Of a stretch of DNA of 64,000 nt, positions 51,761 through 61,211 are shown one piece after another. The DNA is from Chitinophaga niabensis. Its GTDB lineage: Bacteria; Bacteroidota; Bacteroidia; Chitinophagales; Chitinophagaceae. The notes beneath the pieces are model-generated. The model was not told where the DNA came from. It made no database searches and saw nothing but the letters and a program-made list of their open reading frames with translations. Both the position numbers and the translations under genes were made by a program. Within the stretch, counting starts at the first letter, position 1. Every line of letters starts with the position of its first letter. The DNA is taken from NCBI RefSeq assembly GCF_039545795.1, contig NZ_CP154260.1, forward strand, positions 2,299,001-2,363,000. The letters are read 5' to 3'.

Positions 51761-53074
51761 TTACTTTTTAATTTTCATATAGTGAAGGATATCATCGTAC
51801 AAGCCGGCATCGTTGGCATACAATGCAAAATTCTTCGCAATGGCAAACCATTCCTTTGTACTGGCTTTGTGTTTCTTTGCCGCCTGCAGCAGGTCTTTTG
51901 TACTCAGCGGAAGCGGAATGCCGTTCTGGAAAGAGGCTTCCAGTTTTTCTTCTATGGCCATATCAATAATAGCGCCGATATCCGCACCGGAAAACTCCGG
52001 TATATTTTTACTCAATCCTTCGTAATCTATTTTTTCAGCCGGTTTGCCTTTCAGTTTCAGTTGCAGCATGGCTGCACGGGCTTCCTGGTCTGGCGGTGGT
52101 ACAAATATGATCCTGTCGAACCGGCCGGGGCGGCGGAATGCAGGGTCCAGGTGCCAGGGAATATTGGTGGCACCCAGTATCAGTACGCCTTCATTTGAAT
52201 TCTCCACACCATCCAGCTCCTGTAAGAACTGGTTGATAAGGTGTCTGCCGGAAGATTGTTTCATATCACTTCTGCTGGCGCCCAGTGCATCTATTTCATC
52301 AAAGAACAATACACAGGGTGTATTTTTCCTGGCATATTCAAAAATGCGGTGGAGGTTCTTTTCGCTGTTCCCCATCCACATATCCAGTATATCATTCAGC
52401 CCTACGTTGATAAAACGGGCATTCACCTGGCCGGCAGTGGCTTTGGCGATCATTGTTTTTCCACAACCCGGAGGGCCGTAAAGCAGAATACTGCCACCTG
52501 TTTTTTTGCCATATGCTTTATACAGATCAGGATGTTTCAGGGGCTGGATGATCTTTATTTCAATTTCTTTCTTTACCTGCTGCATGCCGCTCACATCAGA
52601 GAAATCAATGTCCGGCTTCTGCATAAAAAGAGAAATGCCATCCTCGTCATCATCATTTTCTTCCGCCTGGAATTGCTGCCGTACCCTCAGTTTGGCATCC
52701 AGTTCCTCATCAGAAAAATTCGGATTGTTTTCCAGTATTTTCTGGTAAGCTTCACGCGCATTATCCCAGGCATTCTCACGCAGGGAGGATTTGGCGTATA
52801 ATAACAGTATTTCCGGATTGTCAGGATGATTTTTGAGCAGATCTTCGAGGATCACATTACAGGTGGCGTAAGCCTCCTTTTTGAAGTATACATTGGCCAG
52901 GCCTATGAGGCCTTTTTCATTATTTTCGATGCCCAGTGCAGCCAGGTATTCCTGTTCTGCCTCGTCTAACCTGTTCAGCTGGTACAGGGTTTCTGCAAGG
53001 TGAAGTCTTAGTGGCACATTCTCAGGCGAGAATTTCAATGCTTCTCTTAAGCTGTCTATAGTACTTTGTGTCAT
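51761..53074 (-). CDS. AAA family ATPase with N-terminal TPR repeats
   Basis: 437 residues. Residues 1-~130: TPR repeats (VPLRLHLAETLYQLNRLDEA, AYATCNVILEDLLKNHPDNP, AWDNAREAYQKILENNPNFS). Residues ~160-420: a classical AAA module with Walker A GPPGCGKT (200-207), Walker B VLFFDEID (255-262), sensor GATN (301-304) and arginine fingers in FRRPGRFDR (313-321), closest to the FtsH/p97-like or SpoVK-like group. It probably forms a hexamer with the TPR part as substrate or membrane adaptor. First gene of the operon, divergent from the ECF sigma gene with 75 bp between. Confidence 0.9.
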   Translation of the reverse strand: MTQSTIDSLREALKFSPENVPLRLHLAETLYQLNRLDEAEQEYLAALGIENNEKGLIGLANVYFKKEAYATCNVILEDLLKNHPDNPEILLLYAKSSLRENAWDNAREAYQKILENNPNFSDEELDAKLRVRQQFQAEENDDDEDGISLFMQKPDIDFSDVSGMQQVKKEIEIKIIQPLKHPDLYKAYGKKTGGSILLYGPPGCGKTMIAKATAGQVNARFINVGLNDILDMWMGNSEKNLHRIFEYARKNTPCVLFFDEIDALGASRSDMKQSSGRHLINQFLQELDGVENSNEGVLILGATNIPWHLDPAFRRPGRFDRIIFVPPPDQEARAAMLQLKLKGKPAEKIDYEGLSKNIPEFSGADIGAIIDMAIEEKLEASFQNGIPLPLSTKDLLQAAKKHKASTKEWFAIAKNFALYANDAGLYDDILHYMKIKK

Positions 53075-53149
53075 ATCAGTTACTAAGATAGATAATTTTG
53101 AAGCCAGCTGTAAGTTTTTGTAGAAAAGTACAACTTACCTTTAAACCGC

Positions 53150-53629
53150 ATGATGGAGGAAGCAGCATTTTTACAGCAGATAGACCAGCACCAGGGGATC
53201 ATTCATAAGATCTGCCGGCTTTACCGGGATAGCCCGGAAGACCGGGAAGACCTTTTCCAGGAAATAGTGTTCCAGCTATGGAAAACAAAACACACTTTCC
53301 AGGGAAAAGCAAAGTTCAGTTCCTGGATGTACAGAGTGGCCCTGAGTACTGCCATGGCCACTTTCCGTAAAAAGAAACCCTCCATTATCTACACACCGGA
53401 ACTCCCGGACCTTCCGCAAACGGAAGAAGAAGATCAGCGGCGCCAGCAGCTGTTTGCGGCTTTGAAACAGCTGGATGATGCGGATAAAGCCCTCATGGCT
53501 TTATACCTGGAGGATCTGAGCTATGAGGAAATAGCAGAGATCACCGGCATCAGTGAAAATTATGTAGGGGTGAAATTAACCCGTATCAGGAACAGGATCG
53601 TTAAAATCTTACAAACATGGACCCATTAA
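53150..53629 (+). CDS. RNA polymerase sigma factor, ECF (sigma-70 family)
   Basis: 159 residues. Region 2 (~15-75: IIHKICRLYRDSPEDREDLF, QEIVFQLWKTKHTFQGKAKF, SSWMYRVALSTAMATFRKKK) and region 4 (~100-155: LKQLDDADKALMALYLEDLS, YEEIAEITGISENYVGVKLT, RIRNRI) of an extracytoplasmic-function sigma factor. It would direct RNA polymerase to a small regulon. It overlaps the next gene by 13 bp, and that gene encodes a membrane protein in the place of the usual anti-sigma factor. A -7-like TACCTTTA lies 6 nt before the ATG, which may be an autoregulated element. Confidence 0.93.
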   Translation: MMEEAAFLQQIDQHQGIIHKICRLYRDSPEDREDLFQEIVFQLWKTKHTFQGKAKFSSWMYRVALSTAMATFRKKKPSIIYTPELPDLPQTEEEDQRRQQLFAALKQLDDADKALMALYLEDLSYEEIAEITGISENYVGVKLTRIRNRIVKILQTWTH

Positions 53630-54153
53630 AAGAAGCCTGGAAAGGCGCAGGAAATACCACAAAAAGCACCGCAGATATTAAGGAAATGTTAAAAGAAAAT
53701 AAACACCCGGTGCTCAAAAAGATAAGAAGGCAAATGATCGTAGAGATCATTGGGCTCACTGTATTTGGATTGGTCTTTTATGATTTCTTTGATGGGCATA
53801 AAAAACCATTGTATGCAATTATTATACTGGTGGCCTCCCTGCTGTTGGTGATCTTCCACAATTTGATCGGTTATTTTAACGCGAGAAGATCTGTGAGAGG
53901 AGATAACCTGCGTGTTTCTCTTGAAAAATATGAACAGGATCTGAAGACATTTGCAATAGTATCCATTTTTTCCCGGGTAATTTATACTGCCGGATTAACC
54001 ATCTATTTTGCATGGCCTTTCAATATCAGGTTATGGCCAGTGCTTGTTTTGCTGGCTTTAGTGATTGTACAGGTGATTATTGTGGCAATTATGTGGAAGA
54101 ACAGGATACGGGCGATCAATACAACAGTAGGATCATTAAAAGAGGGGGAGTGA
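53617..54153 (+). CDS. Membrane protein, possible anti-sigma factor partner
   Basis: 178 residues. A short N-terminal cytoplasmic region (~1-40: MDPLKEAWKGAGNTTKSTAD, KEMLKENKHPVLKKIRRQ) precedes four TM segments (~42-60, 64-86, 112-130, 136-158) and a short basic C-terminus. It lacks the zinc-binding or anti-sigma helix motifs of canonical FecR/RsbW-type anti-sigma factors, but its position and 13-bp overlap with the ECF sigma gene make it the likely membrane-bound regulator. Homologues behind short ECF sigma genes are common in Chitinophagales. Confidence 0.75.
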   Translation: MDPLKEAWKGAGNTTKSTADIKEMLKENKHPVLKKIRRQMIVEIIGLTVFGLVFYDFFDGHKKPLYAIIILVASLLLVIFHNLIGYFNARRSVRGDNLRVSLEKYEQDLKTFAIVSIFSRVIYTAGLTIYFAWPFNIRLWPVLVLLALVIVQVIIVAIMWKNRIRAINTTVGSLKEGE

Positions 54154-54349
54154 TGAAGCTCCCCCAATGGTGTGATGCAAGTATAGGGGAGACAATGTCA
54201 AAACCCGTTTTAATATTGATGTCTAATGTATGCGTATACGGAGGGTTTTGCAAAAAGAGGTGAACACGAATAATTCATTTCACATTACGAATTTTGCAAA
54301 ATATCTCTTTACATACCGTTATTTGTTTGTTAAAACATATAATGATATT

Positions 54350-55498
54350 TTACAAAAGCAGGATATCAATACGGTGGGCCTGCACCATTTCTGCTTCCGG
54401 AGACCAGGAGAATACCGTGAAATTGCCGTCCTGACTGGCTACCAGCGCTAATGCATCCCTTTGATCATGAACAAACTGTGCGGCAGAAAGATGCCGCGTA
54501 CCGCCTATACCGGAAGGATGTAAGATCACTGTGTTTCCACCCATCACCGGTTCAGACATACGGATCAGTTCCACAGGGGTAGAGCGGTTAGCACGGGTGA
54601 TCTTTGCACCGAAGGCCATTAATTCATGCTCATCGTTGATCACCGTGGCACCATCTACAGCAGTAAGCCCTGTTACATTTTCTACTTCGCGCCGCAATGC
54701 ATTCTGCCAGTATATTTCACTCACAATATTCCCATCTTTCCGGATCAGGTCTGCCACACCGGAAAATGAAGGTGATACGGGATATTGCAGGGGATGTATG
54801 ATCGATTCCCGCCAGTTGTCGTGCGCAGAAGGCACTACCAGTAAAATGCCGCCACGTTTATGCGCGCGCATGGAAACCGCCATCTGTATGAGCACGTTCA
54901 CCGGCTCATTCCACACCACAGAAGCATTCAGTCCCAGAAGGTTGGTCAGGATCTCAGGACTGTCTGGCTGCTGACCGATATCCTCATTCACTACCCGCAC
55001 CTGGTCGCCCTTGAGCATGGCCACATTGGTGAATTTTCCCAATCCTGAAAGACGGCGGTGTTTGATCACCAGCAATCCGGGTTCAGAAACATCCAGTACA
55101 AAACAATAATTAGGCAATTTGATCGTTGTGCCCCAGATATACAATCCATCTTCATCATACCAGATCCCAACATGCACGCCCGGCCGCTCTACGCCCGGCG
55201 CCAGTTTGGTTAATGTTTTGGCTGTAAGCGGAATGCGGTGTTCAAACAGCAGGGGTTTACCTGCCTGCTGCGGCTGCAGAAAAGCCAGGGAAATACGGGT
55301 TACATAACCTTCTTCCTTGCGCAGGCTGGCCCAGAATGCAACATCAATGATGATCTCTATTGCTTTCTCTGAAGGGGCGGTGGCCAGTTCTTCTTCTCCG
55401 TTTTTTTGTGCGCAGGCCAGGTGTTTGTCGAAATGAGCGGCAACAATGCCGCAGACCTTTGTGGCTGCCTGGTAGGTTGATTCATGCGTCAATTCCAT
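54350..55498 (-). CDS. Putative sensor domain DACNV-containing protein
   Basis: 382 residues. The C-terminal part (~290-375) resembles the diadenylate-cyclase-like DACNV sensor: GGNTVILHPSGIGGTRHLSA, AQFVHDQRDALALVASQDGN, FTVFSWSPEAEMVQAHRI. Earlier segments (AAHFDKHLACAQKNGEEEL, IDVAFWASLRKEEG, VHVGIWYDEDGLYIWGTTIK) are typical of the same family. DACNV domains are predicted ligand-sensing relatives of DisA_N, not necessarily enzymes. The gene is isolated; a TAnnTTTG element is 28 nt upstream, and the 196-bp gap to the left (54154-54349) is AT-rich without a clear feature. Confidence 0.8.
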   Translation of the reverse strand: MELTHESTYQAATKVCGIVAAHFDKHLACAQKNGEEELATAPSEKAIEIIIDVAFWASLRKEEGYVTRISLAFLQPQQAGKPLLFEHRIPLTAKTLTKLAPGVERPGVHVGIWYDEDGLYIWGTTIKLPNYCFVLDVSEPGLLVIKHRRLSGLGKFTNVAMLKGDQVRVVNEDIGQQPDSPEILTNLLGLNASVVWNEPVNVLIQMAVSMRAHKRGGILLVVPSAHDNWRESIIHPLQYPVSPSFSGVADLIRKDGNIVSEIYWQNALRREVENVTGLTAVDGATVINDEHELMAFGAKITRANRSTPVELIRMSEPVMGGNTVILHPSGIGGTRHLSAAQFVHDQRDALALVASQDGNFTVFSWSPEAEMVQAHRIDILLL

Positions 55499-55526
55499 AA
55501 ATGCTGTTGGTTTCTATTCTTCCCGC

Positions 55527-55534
55527 CAAAGATA
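55527..55534 (-). promoter_or_regulatory. Candidate -7 element for the DACNV gene
   Basis: Minus strand TATCTTTG, full match to TAnnTTTG, 28 nt before the ATG at 55498. No TTG at the usual -33 distance. Confidence 0.4.
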
Positions 55535-55611
55535 CACCGATCCCTTTTTATATAGGATAATCCCTGCAGAAGTATTAATTTGCCATTACGTTCCAACTAC
55601 TATTCCTTTCC

Positions 55612-57555
55612 ATGAAAAGACTAATATGCCTGTTAAGCAGCATACTATGCCTCCATGGAATAGTAAATGCACAGCAAAATTTACAGCCTTACATTCTGAA
55701 CGGTTCTGCTACGCAGCGGACCTGTAATTGCTATGTACTTACACCAGATCAGCAGAACCTCAGCGGCACTGCCTGGAATAAGAACAAAATAGATCTCACC
55801 CAGTCTTTCGATTATGCATTTGATGTGAACCTTGGCTGCAAAGACGGCAGCGGGGCCGATGGCATTGGCTTCATCCTGCAAACCAAAGGCACCAATCTCG
55901 GCGCTACCGGCCAGGGCCTGGGTTTCAAAGGAATATCTCCTTCACTGGGTGTGCTGATCGATACTTATCAGAACGACAATGAAAATGATCCGGGATATGA
56001 TCACCTGGCCATCCAGATGAATGGTTTATCTGATCACAGCAGCTCCGGCAACCTGGCGGGGCCTGTTATGTTGCTGGACGGGCAGGAGAATATAGAAGAT
56101 TGTAACTGGCACCTGTTCCGTATTAAATGGGATGCCGTTACCCATCAACTGGAAGTGAGCGTAGATAATAATGTGCGGCTCTCCATCCAGAAAGACCTGG
56201 TGACGGATATCTTCGGCGGAGACCCCATGGTATTCTGGGGTTTTGCCGGTTCTACCGGCGGCTCTTCCAACCTGCAGCAGTTCTGTGCTGCCCTGCGCCC
56301 GGAATTCCGTTTCGATTCACAACAGATCTTATGTGATGGTACTGCGGTACAGTTGAATGATAATTCCAGTTCATTCGGCGTTATCACCCGCCGCTGGTGG
56401 GATCTGGGAGATGGCACAACTTCCACCGCATTACAGCCACCGGCACATATTTATCCCAAAGCAGGGCATTATGAAGTGAAACTGGTGATAGAAGATAATA
56501 GTGGCTGCATTTCAGATACCCTCAAAGCACCCGTCACCATTGGTTCTTATCCCGTAGTGGATTTTGAACCGCCCATCCTTTGCCTGGGTACGCCGCTGCA
56601 GGTGAAAGATGCCACTACCATTGAAGTAGGAACGCTGGAGAAATGGAACTGGGATTGGGGCGGTGGTATTACTTCCAATGTAAAAGATCCGATAGCACCT
56701 TATACTACCCCCGGGTTTTACAATGTGCAACTGACCGTCACCTCCAAAGAAGGCTGCAGCTCAACAGGGGGAACACAGGTACAGATAGCAGAACAACCGG
56801 TGATCTCGGCTACGGGGAAAAATGCCTGTTTCGGTGAACTCAATGTATTCACCGGCACCAATGAAACACCGCATTTACCTATTCATAAATGGTACTGGGA
56901 CCTGGGCAATGGTGATAACAGTACACAGGAAAATCTCAGTTACCGTTATGCCGCAGGCGGGAAGTATCCTGCGAGATTGCATGCTGTGACTGATCTTGGC
57001 TGTGCCGCTAAACCTATTGATGTACCTGTGGAAGTGATAGACCTGAAAGCACATGCAGGAAGGGATACGCTCATTGCCCGCGATCAACCCCTGCAACTGG
57101 AAGGGCTTGCTGCAGGTACAGGACTCACCTATGCCTGGGAGCCCGCTACAGGGCTCAATGATGCGCATTTGCCCAATCCGGTGGCTATCCTGCAGAAAGA
57201 CCAGACCTTCCGCTTTGTAGTCAGCTCACCTGAAGGATGTATGGATGATGATACCATGCATGTAAAAGTATATGCCGGGCCTGAATTTTATGTGCCTACC
57301 GGATTTACGCCCAATAACGATGGCATGAATGATTATTTCCGCGTGATTGCACCTGGTGTACCTAAACTGGATTTCTTTAAGGTATGGGACAGATGGGGCC
57401 ATGAATTTTTCTCCACTACTTCGCTCTCAGATGTATGGGATGGTACCTTTAAAGGAAAACCTGCTTCCATGGGAACCTATGTATGGATGGTACAGGGCGT
57501 GGATTACAAAGGCAGGCTGTTTAGCAGGCAGGGCACGGTTACTTTGATCAGGTGA
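55612..57555 (+). CDS. T9SS type B sorted protein with lectin-like and PKD domains
   Basis: 647 residues, signal peptide MKRLICLLSSILCLHGIVNAQ. Residues ~45-220: an L-type lectin-like domain (WNKNKIDLTQSFDYAFDVNL, GADGIGFILQTKGTN, SPSLGVLIDTYQN, WHLFRIKWDAVTHQLEVSVD). Then three PKD domains: RRWWDLGDGTTSTALQPPAH, KWNWDWGGGITSNV and KWYWDLGNGDNSTQENLSYR, each ending in a G-x-Y-x-V-x-L-like strand. The last ~90 residues (VPTGFTPNNDGMNDYFRVIA, KVWDRWGHEFFSTT, DGTFKGKPASMGTYVWMVQG) are the CHU_C / gliding-motility-associated C-terminal domain, the type B sorting signal of the type IX secretion system. Surface or secreted adhesin-like or glycan-binding protein. Confidence 0.93.
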   Translation: MKRLICLLSSILCLHGIVNAQQNLQPYILNGSATQRTCNCYVLTPDQQNLSGTAWNKNKIDLTQSFDYAFDVNLGCKDGSGADGIGFILQTKGTNLGATGQGLGFKGISPSLGVLIDTYQNDNENDPGYDHLAIQMNGLSDHSSSGNLAGPVMLLDGQENIEDCNWHLFRIKWDAVTHQLEVSVDNNVRLSIQKDLVTDIFGGDPMVFWGFAGSTGGSSNLQQFCAALRPEFRFDSQQILCDGTAVQLNDNSSSFGVITRRWWDLGDGTTSTALQPPAHIYPKAGHYEVKLVIEDNSGCISDTLKAPVTIGSYPVVDFEPPILCLGTPLQVKDATTIEVGTLEKWNWDWGGGITSNVKDPIAPYTTPGFYNVQLTVTSKEGCSSTGGTQVQIAEQPVISATGKNACFGELNVFTGTNETPHLPIHKWYWDLGNGDNSTQENLSYRYAAGGKYPARLHAVTDLGCAAKPIDVPVEVIDLKAHAGRDTLIARDQPLQLEGLAAGTGLTYAWEPATGLNDAHLPNPVAILQKDQTFRFVVSSPEGCMDDDTMHVKVYAGPEFYVPTGFTPNNDGMNDYFRVIAPGVPKLDFFKVWDRWGHEFFSTTSLSDVWDGTFKGKPASMGTYVWMVQGVDYKGRLFSRQGTVTLIR

Positions 57556-57588
57556 TATTATTCCCCTTAAATTCCTTTGCTTTGCATC

Positions 57589-58098
57589 ATGGAATTCGTT
57601 CAAAGCACCGAAAAAGACCTGGAGGAAATTTTCAGGTTGTATGATGAAGCTGTTGCATTTCAGAAAACTGTTTCCAATAAACACTGGAAACAGTTCGACA
57701 GGGAGATGGTAATAGCAGAGATCAAAGAAGGCCGTCAATGGAAGATCATTGAAGATGGAGCTGTTGCCTGCATCTTCGTGATTGCTTACAGTGATCCGTT
57801 CATCTGGGGAGAGCGTGGCCATGGCAAAGCTATTTACATTCACCGTATTGTTACCAATCCCAACTTCCGCGGCGGCAACTACGTAAAAGCCATTGTTGCA
57901 TGGGCCCGGCAGCATGCAAAAGAAACCGGCAATGCCTATATACGGATGGACACCTGGGGCGATAATGCCCGCCTCATCGAATATTACACCAATTGTGGTT
58001 TTAATTTCCTCGGTGTATTTGCACCAGATGATATCTCTCAGCTCCCCAAACATTACAGCGACATTACACTGGCCTTTTTTGAAATGGAAGTAAAGTAG
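57589..58098 (+). CDS. GNAT family N-acetyltransferase
   Basis: 169 residues from ATG at 57589 (MEFVQSTEKDLEEIFRLYDE); an earlier TTG in frame would add four residues. Acetyl-CoA binding segment: IYIHRIVTNPNFRGGNYVKA followed by IVAWARQHAKETGNAYIRMD and NARLIEYYTNCGFNFLGVF. Family members acetylate a wide range of amines; the substrate is not predictable. It lies 33 bp after the T9SS gene and 48 bp before the rhamnosidase-like gene on the same strand. Confidence 0.88.
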   Translation: MEFVQSTEKDLEEIFRLYDEAVAFQKTVSNKHWKQFDREMVIAEIKEGRQWKIIEDGAVACIFVIAYSDPFIWGERGHGKAIYIHRIVTNPNFRGGNYVKAIVAWARQHAKETGNAYIRMDTWGDNARLIEYYTNCGFNFLGVFAPDDISQLPKHYSDITLAFFEMEVK

Positions 58099-58146
58099 GA
58101 CGGTACAGGATGCTATGAGTTGATATTCTCCTTATTTTACGAAGAT

Positions 58147-61100
58147 ATGAGATATTTACTTGCCCTGTTCTGCGTCTGTTCTTTATCCGCATCCGCACAG
58201 CAAACTGCCGTGCAGAAAGGTTTTACCACACTGCCTGATAGCACTAAACTCAGTATGTACTGGTACTGGATGAGTGACAATATCAGCGAAGAAGGTATAA
58301 AGAAAGACCTGGCTGCCATGGCGGATATCGGTATCGGCCGAGCCTTTATTGGTAATATCGGGTATAATGAAAACGAAGTACCCTACGGCAAAGTGAAACT
58401 GTTTTCAGATGAATGGTGGAAGGTAACGCGTACGGCTATCCGCACTGCCGGTGAAAAGGGCATTGAGATAGGATTGTTCAACAGTCCCGGATGGAGCCAG
58501 AGCGGTGGTCCATGGATCAAACCTGCACAGTCCATGCGTTATCTCGCGGGGGAGGAAGTAATGGTAAAAGGCCCGCAACAAATTTCCCTGCCTTTAAAAG
58601 AAGCCGGAAAAGACTTTCAGGATGTAGTGGTGCTCGCTTATCCTGCACCTGCGGAAGACCTGCTGCTTGCTGTAAATATCAAAGCAGTAGAAACATCTAT
58701 TGACCTGGAACTGCCGGCAGAAAATACCGCAAGAAGCCTCATCCTCTATATGAAAGGGCGTTTCCGCGCAGAGGGTGAACTACAGGTGAAAGAAGGAAAC
58801 ACTTACCGCTCCATTACAACGTTCCTGGTGGACCGTACCAATCCCAGTGATAATGTGGGTTTCAGGCCTTTCGCACCTTTCAGTGTTTCTTTTCCTCCGG
58901 TAAAAGGCAAAAGCTTCCGCCTGCTTTTAAAGAATAATTCCAAAGAAGGACTTACAGAAGTACATCTGCTGAAAGCCCCGCGCATTGAGCGTTATGAAGA
59001 GAAACAATTGTCCAAGATGTTCCAGCAGCCACTGCCTTTGTGGAATGAATACCAATGGCCGCAACATCCCACGGCAACGGATACAACACTTACTATTCCT
59101 CCATCACAGGTAAAAGATATCACACAATATTTCGGGAAGGATGGCATCCTGCGCTGGAATGTACCCGCCGGCAACTGGATCATCACCCGTTACGGCATGC
59201 TCACCACTGGTGTGATGAATGCGCCCGCATCCAAAGAAGGAGCAGGCCTCGAAGTGGATAAGATCAACCGCGTTCCCATGCAGCATCACTATGATGCATT
59301 CGTGGGGAAGATCCGCAGCAGCATTCCTGCTAATGAACGCAGCGCACTCAAATGGGTAGTGGCAGATAGCTATGAAACAGGTTCCCAGAACTGGACGGAT
59401 GATATGGCAGCGTCCTTTTCAAAACAATACGGCTACGATCCCTTACCCTGGCTGCCAGTTCTTTCCGGCAGGGTAGTAGGCACCGCAGATCAAAGCGACC
59501 GCTTCCTCTGGGACCTGCGGAGACTGGTGGCGGACCGGGTGGCATATGAATATGTAGCTGGTTTGCGGGATATCAGTCATAAAGACGGGATGCGCTTGTG
59601 GCTGGAGAATTATGGCCACTGGGGCTTCCCTTCTGAATTTCTCAAATACGGCGGGCAGGCAGATGAAGTAGGCGGCGAATTCTGGAATGAAGGAACACTG
59701 GGTAATATTGAATGCCGCGCAGCTTCTTCTGCTGCACATATCTACGGTAAGAACAGGGTGGCCGCAGAATCCTTTACCGCAGGCGGACAGGCTTACGTGC
59801 GTTACCCCGCATTACTCAAAAAACGGGGCGACTGGTCTTTCACAGAAGGTATCAATCATACTTTGTTGCATGTATTCATCCATCAACCTTATGAAGACCG
59901 TAACCCCGGTGTGAACGTAGGTTTCGGCACAGAGTTTAACCGCAAGAATACCTGGTTTTACCAGGGCAGGGCATTTGTGGATTATCTCCGCAGATGTAAT
60001 TTCATTTTGCAGCAGGGTAAACCGGTGAACGATATCGCCTATTTTATAGGAGAAGATGCGCCTAAAATGACGGGTATCAGAAATCCTGAATTACCGCATG
60101 GTTATTCATACGATTATATCAATGCAGAAGTGATCCTTCAAAGGCTGAGCGTTAAAGATGGCTCGTTTGTATTGCCGGATGGCGTTCGTTACCGCCTGCT
60201 GGTATTGCCAGAGCTGGAAACCATGCGGCCGGAGTTGCTGAAAAAATTATTTGCTTTAGCGAAACAGGGAGGGCTGATCTTAGGCCCTGCTCCCAAACGT
60301 TCTCCCAGCTTGCAGGGTTTTCCGGAAGCAGATGCACAGGTTCAAAAACTTTCAGCAGAGATGTGGAAGCTCCCCAATGTAGTATCCGGGAAGAGCATGG
60401 AAGAAGTATTGAAGTTCCCTCCTGATGTACAACTGGACAAGGATGTGTTATACACGCACCGTACGGCTAAAGATGCAGATTACTATTTCCTCTCCAATCA
60501 ATCCGATAAAACGGTTAATATTTCTCCTGCATTTCGCATCAAAGAAAAACAGCCGGAACTATGGGATGCAGTAACAGGTAAAATAAGAGATCTGCCTTCT
60601 TTTACATTTACTGCAAATGGTACTACTGTTCCTTTGCAGCTGGAAGCATATGAAAGTGCATTCATTGTATTCCGCAAGCCCGCCACTAAAACACCATCTG
60701 GCCGCAGCAATTTTCCACAGCCGCAAACATTGCAGGAACTCAAAGGCCCCTGGCAGGTGGAATTCGATTCCACCTGGACATTTAATACCTTAACAGACTG
60801 GAGCCAGCACCCTGATGAACGCATAAAGAACTTCTCCGGCACCGCTTATTACAGCACCACCTTTTCTGCCGCACCCGGCAAAGAACGTTACTATATCAAC
60901 CTGGGCCTCGTAATGGTAATGGCGAAAGTGAAACTGAATGGCAAAGACCTTGGTACGCTCTGGACAGCCCCCTGGAAAGTAGACGTAACAGCGGCACTGA
61001 AGAAAGGTGAAAATAAACTGGAAGTGGAAGTAGTGAACACCTGGGTGAACGGCCTTATAGGAGATAGTAAACTCCCTGTTAAAGAGCGGAAATACTGGTC

Positions 61101-61185
61101 TAATGTAAACCCTTATAAATCTGAAAGTAAATATCAATCTGCCGGTCTTTTAGGCCCGGTGAAACTGGAATCAATACCTTACTAA
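58147..61185 (+). CDS. GH106-like alpha-L-rhamnosidase
   Basis: 1012 residues with signal peptide (MRYLLALFCVCSLSASA) from ATG 58147; an earlier in-frame start adds nine unlikely residues. The early motif LSMYWYWMSDNISEEGIKKD, LAAMADIGIGRAFIGNIG and GLFNSPGWSQSGGPWI is characteristic of GH106-type rhamnosidases. The large TIM-barrel region (to ~700) contains GLRDISHKDGMRLWLENYGH, GGEFWNEGTLGN and TAGGQAYVRYP, where Glu residues may be catalytic (not assigned with certainty). The C-terminal ~150 residues (NLGLVMVMAKVKLNGKDLGT, WKVDVTAALKKGENKLEVEV) form a jelly-roll sugar-binding domain. It would remove rhamnose from rhamnogalacturonan or flavonoid-type glycans. Confidence 0.9.
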   Translation: MRYLLALFCVCSLSASAQQTAVQKGFTTLPDSTKLSMYWYWMSDNISEEGIKKDLAAMADIGIGRAFIGNIGYNENEVPYGKVKLFSDEWWKVTRTAIRTAGEKGIEIGLFNSPGWSQSGGPWIKPAQSMRYLAGEEVMVKGPQQISLPLKEAGKDFQDVVVLAYPAPAEDLLLAVNIKAVETSIDLELPAENTARSLILYMKGRFRAEGELQVKEGNTYRSITTFLVDRTNPSDNVGFRPFAPFSVSFPPVKGKSFRLLLKNNSKEGLTEVHLLKAPRIERYEEKQLSKMFQQPLPLWNEYQWPQHPTATDTTLTIPPSQVKDITQYFGKDGILRWNVPAGNWIITRYGMLTTGVMNAPASKEGAGLEVDKINRVPMQHHYDAFVGKIRSSIPANERSALKWVVADSYETGSQNWTDDMAASFSKQYGYDPLPWLPVLSGRVVGTADQSDRFLWDLRRLVADRVAYEYVAGLRDISHKDGMRLWLENYGHWGFPSEFLKYGGQADEVGGEFWNEGTLGNIECRAASSAAHIYGKNRVAAESFTAGGQAYVRYPALLKKRGDWSFTEGINHTLLHVFIHQPYEDRNPGVNVGFGTEFNRKNTWFYQGRAFVDYLRRCNFILQQGKPVNDIAYFIGEDAPKMTGIRNPELPHGYSYDYINAEVILQRLSVKDGSFVLPDGVRYRLLVLPELETMRPELLKKLFALAKQGGLILGPAPKRSPSLQGFPEADAQVQKLSAEMWKLPNVVSGKSMEEVLKFPPDVQLDKDVLYTHRTAKDADYYFLSNQSDKTVNISPAFRIKEKQPELWDAVTGKIRDLPSFTFTANGTTVPLQLEAYESAFIVFRKPATKTPSGRSNFPQPQTLQELKGPWQVEFDSTWTFNTLTDWSQHPDERIKNFSGTAYYSTTFSAAPGKERYYINLGLVMVMAKVKLNGKDLGTLWTAPWKVDVTAALKKGENKLEVEVVNTWVNGLIGDSKLPVKERKYWSNVNPYKSESKYQSAGLLGPVKLESIPY

Positions 61186-61211
61186 AAGTGCCTAAGAAGG
61201 TGAAAGTGTTA

